DNA from: Circinella minor
Lineage: Eukaryota > Mucoromycota > Mucoromycetes > Mucorales > Lichtheimiaceae
Assembly (NCBI GenBank): GCA_016758965.1
Contig: JAEPRB010000438.1
Span: 1-22,147 of the forward strand
Direction of reading: 5' to 3'
DNA length: 22,147 nt
The translations under genes were made by a program, and so were the position numbers. Shown piece after piece: positions 20,775 through 22,147 of this stretch. The first letter of the stretch is position 1; each line of letters begins with the position of its first letter. The notes beneath the pieces are model-generated. The model was not told where the DNA came from and ran no database searches. It worked only from the letters and a program-made list of their open reading frames with translations.

Positions 20775-21892
20775 AAAAGAAAAGAAAGAGATTATATGTG
20801 AAACTTATAAATATTTTCCCTCTCTTTCCTTTTTTTCCTGTTTCTTATTTGTTATTGTATGAATTTTTACTTTTATATATTTATTATGCATTGTTATTGT
20901 ATGATTATTATATCTGTGTTGACAAAAATATATCCTTTTTCATTATTGTATGTATTTTTTATCATATTGCTTTTTTTATGTGATGAATTATTAAATGTAA
21001 TACACAGCATATTGTAAAAGCTGTTACTTCTACATAATACCAAAGCAACATACAATCACTATACTAATTCATATACGTACTGTATCAGTTTGGTGAAAGA
21101 CTAAAAGATTGTACGAGGTGTATATAAGGATATATAGTATTATAGACCACTTTCAATAGTCAGAACATCAATGATTCTTTTTTTTTATATATCTCAAAGA
21201 TAATACTAATAATACCAAATGAATTTTATGTCGTACAGTCAACAATTAACCTATATTAAGATCTACCACTCTGATCTCTTCATAATTAAAAAATAGAAAT
21301 GAGCACTTTGTAGCTCAAAAAAATAAATAATCTGTACCTCAAATGATTGTTCGGCATAACATAAAATTATTTTGTTGAGGTACCACGGTCAATACCCGGG
21401 GCATAAAATAAGTACTTTTATTCCTTTAAGAAAAATGATTTAGATCTGTACGTAAAGCAACAATAATGGAGCATTCAGCGTCAAACGAGAATTAGATTGT
21501 GACATTCCATCGCCATGACAATAATTTCCTCAACAACATTTTTGTTTTACTTTATTAACAAACACGCTTTTCTCGCGTTGTCATAGTTGCATATCCTCTC
21601 CTTCCCCTCACCACCCACCGCCAAAAAAAAAAAGGTCTAGAATAAGGTCACATGCATAAATCGGGAACAAGTCAAACACATGATTCCATTGTTGCTAAGA
21701 AAATAAATAGATATTAAAAAAAATACTTTTCGCTTTTTTTCTTCTTCTGCTTCTTTACCCACTTTTTATTTATTCATAAAAAACGTGAATTACCTTTCCC
21801 CTTATGAATCCCCACCCCTTAAAATAACTTCCCCGTTTTTATTTACGCATTCATTGTACAAGCTAAACAATGCCGTCGTTTTTAGATATTAT
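20775..21892. other. Spacer between severin gene and the right-edge gene
   Basis: About 1.1 kb holds no confident gene. It includes a 9-base perfect inverted repeat, GTACCTCAA at 21334-21342 and TTGAGGTAC at 21375-21383, with a 32-base loop. A C-rich/pyrimidine-rich promoter-like segment at about 21595-21622 and a CT-rich run at 21728-21770 precede the candidate gene at 21893. The open frame at 20759-20983 is T-rich 3' flank of severin and is not considered coding. Confidence 0.45.
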
Positions 21893-22147
21893 ATGACACG
21901 TTTCTGGGCAGCAGCAGTTTCGTGGTCATTCCTTTCTCTGTTGAACTTTCTTTTTTTTTTTTTTGTAGCAGCATTGCCCCAGTGTGTTCATGGACCAAAC
22001 TTTTACGTGCATTCTCAAACCTTTTTTTGTCAGGTAATCTTTTTATGTGTTACTAACAATATATATTGTGAGGGTCTATGAATCTCTGCCGTGGTATTTG
22101 CAAGTGGCCATAAGGGACTAGCGTTATGCTTATACCTACAATACGAG
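21893..22147 (+). CDS. Probable 5' end of a secretory-pathway gene, cut by the window
   Basis: From ATG 21893 an open frame encodes MTRFWAAAVSWSFLSLLNFL, then a run of Phe, then VAALPQCVHG. This looks like a signal peptide or signal anchor with a basic residue at position 3 and a hydrophobic core of ~20 residues. A donor-like CAG|GTAATC ends the likely first exon at 22033 in phase 0. A branch-site consensus TACTAAC follows at 22051-22057. Acceptors near 22114 or 22120 would keep the frame open to the edge. A complication is that the T-run before 21968 plus GTAG also looks like a 3' splice site, so the exon may begin at 21969 instead. Product unknown; I recognise no domain in the short mature part. 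Confidence 0.35.

Overview
This window is a chromosomal segment from an AT-rich, intron-dense fungus. The best guess is an early-diverging fungus, plausibly Mucoromycota. The guess rests on short GT-AG introns (mostly about 45-140 bases), AT-rich spacers, and a gene set combining a severin-type gelsolin protein, a Tbf1-like telobox protein, an SRA-RING protein and a D-amino-acid oxidase. This is inference from gene content; no rRNA or other direct taxonomic marker is present. No tRNA, rRNA, CRISPR array or intact mobile element was seen.

Six complete protein genes could be rebuilt exon by exon with consistent reading phase across every junction. In order: (1) 780-4445 minus, the COPII coat subunit Sec24 (10 exons, 939 aa); (2) 5034-7455 minus, a Tbf1/TRF-family protein with an N-terminal TRF-homology region and a C-terminal telobox Myb domain (5 exons, 667 aa); (3) 8525-10448 plus, a secreted S33-family prolyl aminopeptidase (6 exons, 492 aa); (4) 13321-15034 plus, a peroxisomal D-amino-acid oxidase (9 exons, 350 aa); (5) 17007-18505 minus, a UHRF1-like SRA plus RING-like protein (3 exons, 435 aa); (6) 18962-20774 plus, a three-repeat gelsolin/severin protein (8 exons, 392 aa). 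A seventh gene probably starts near 21893 with a signal-peptide exon and runs off the right edge.

The layout has two divergent promoter regions: 7456-8524 between the Tbf1-like and peptidase genes, and 18506-18961 between the SRA-RING and severin genes. Two long stretches hold no confident gene: 10449-13320 (about 2.9 kb) and 15035-17006 (about 2.0 kb, between convergent gene ends). The genes do not form an evident pathway or operon; they are ordinary neighbours covering secretion, telomere/chromatin biology, peptide hydrolysis, D-amino-acid oxidation and actin remodelling.

The most interesting locus is the SRA-RING gene. It looks like a minimal UHRF1 reduced to the methyl-DNA-binding SRA domain and a C-terminal RING. 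The usual RING histidine ligand appears replaced by cysteine, and the DNA-reading NKR finger of animal UHRF1 appears absent. Secondary points are a possible mitochondrial-presequence-like alternative N-terminus on the peptidase, a 23-base microexon in the severin gene, and an apparent excess of the palindrome TACGTA in spacers.
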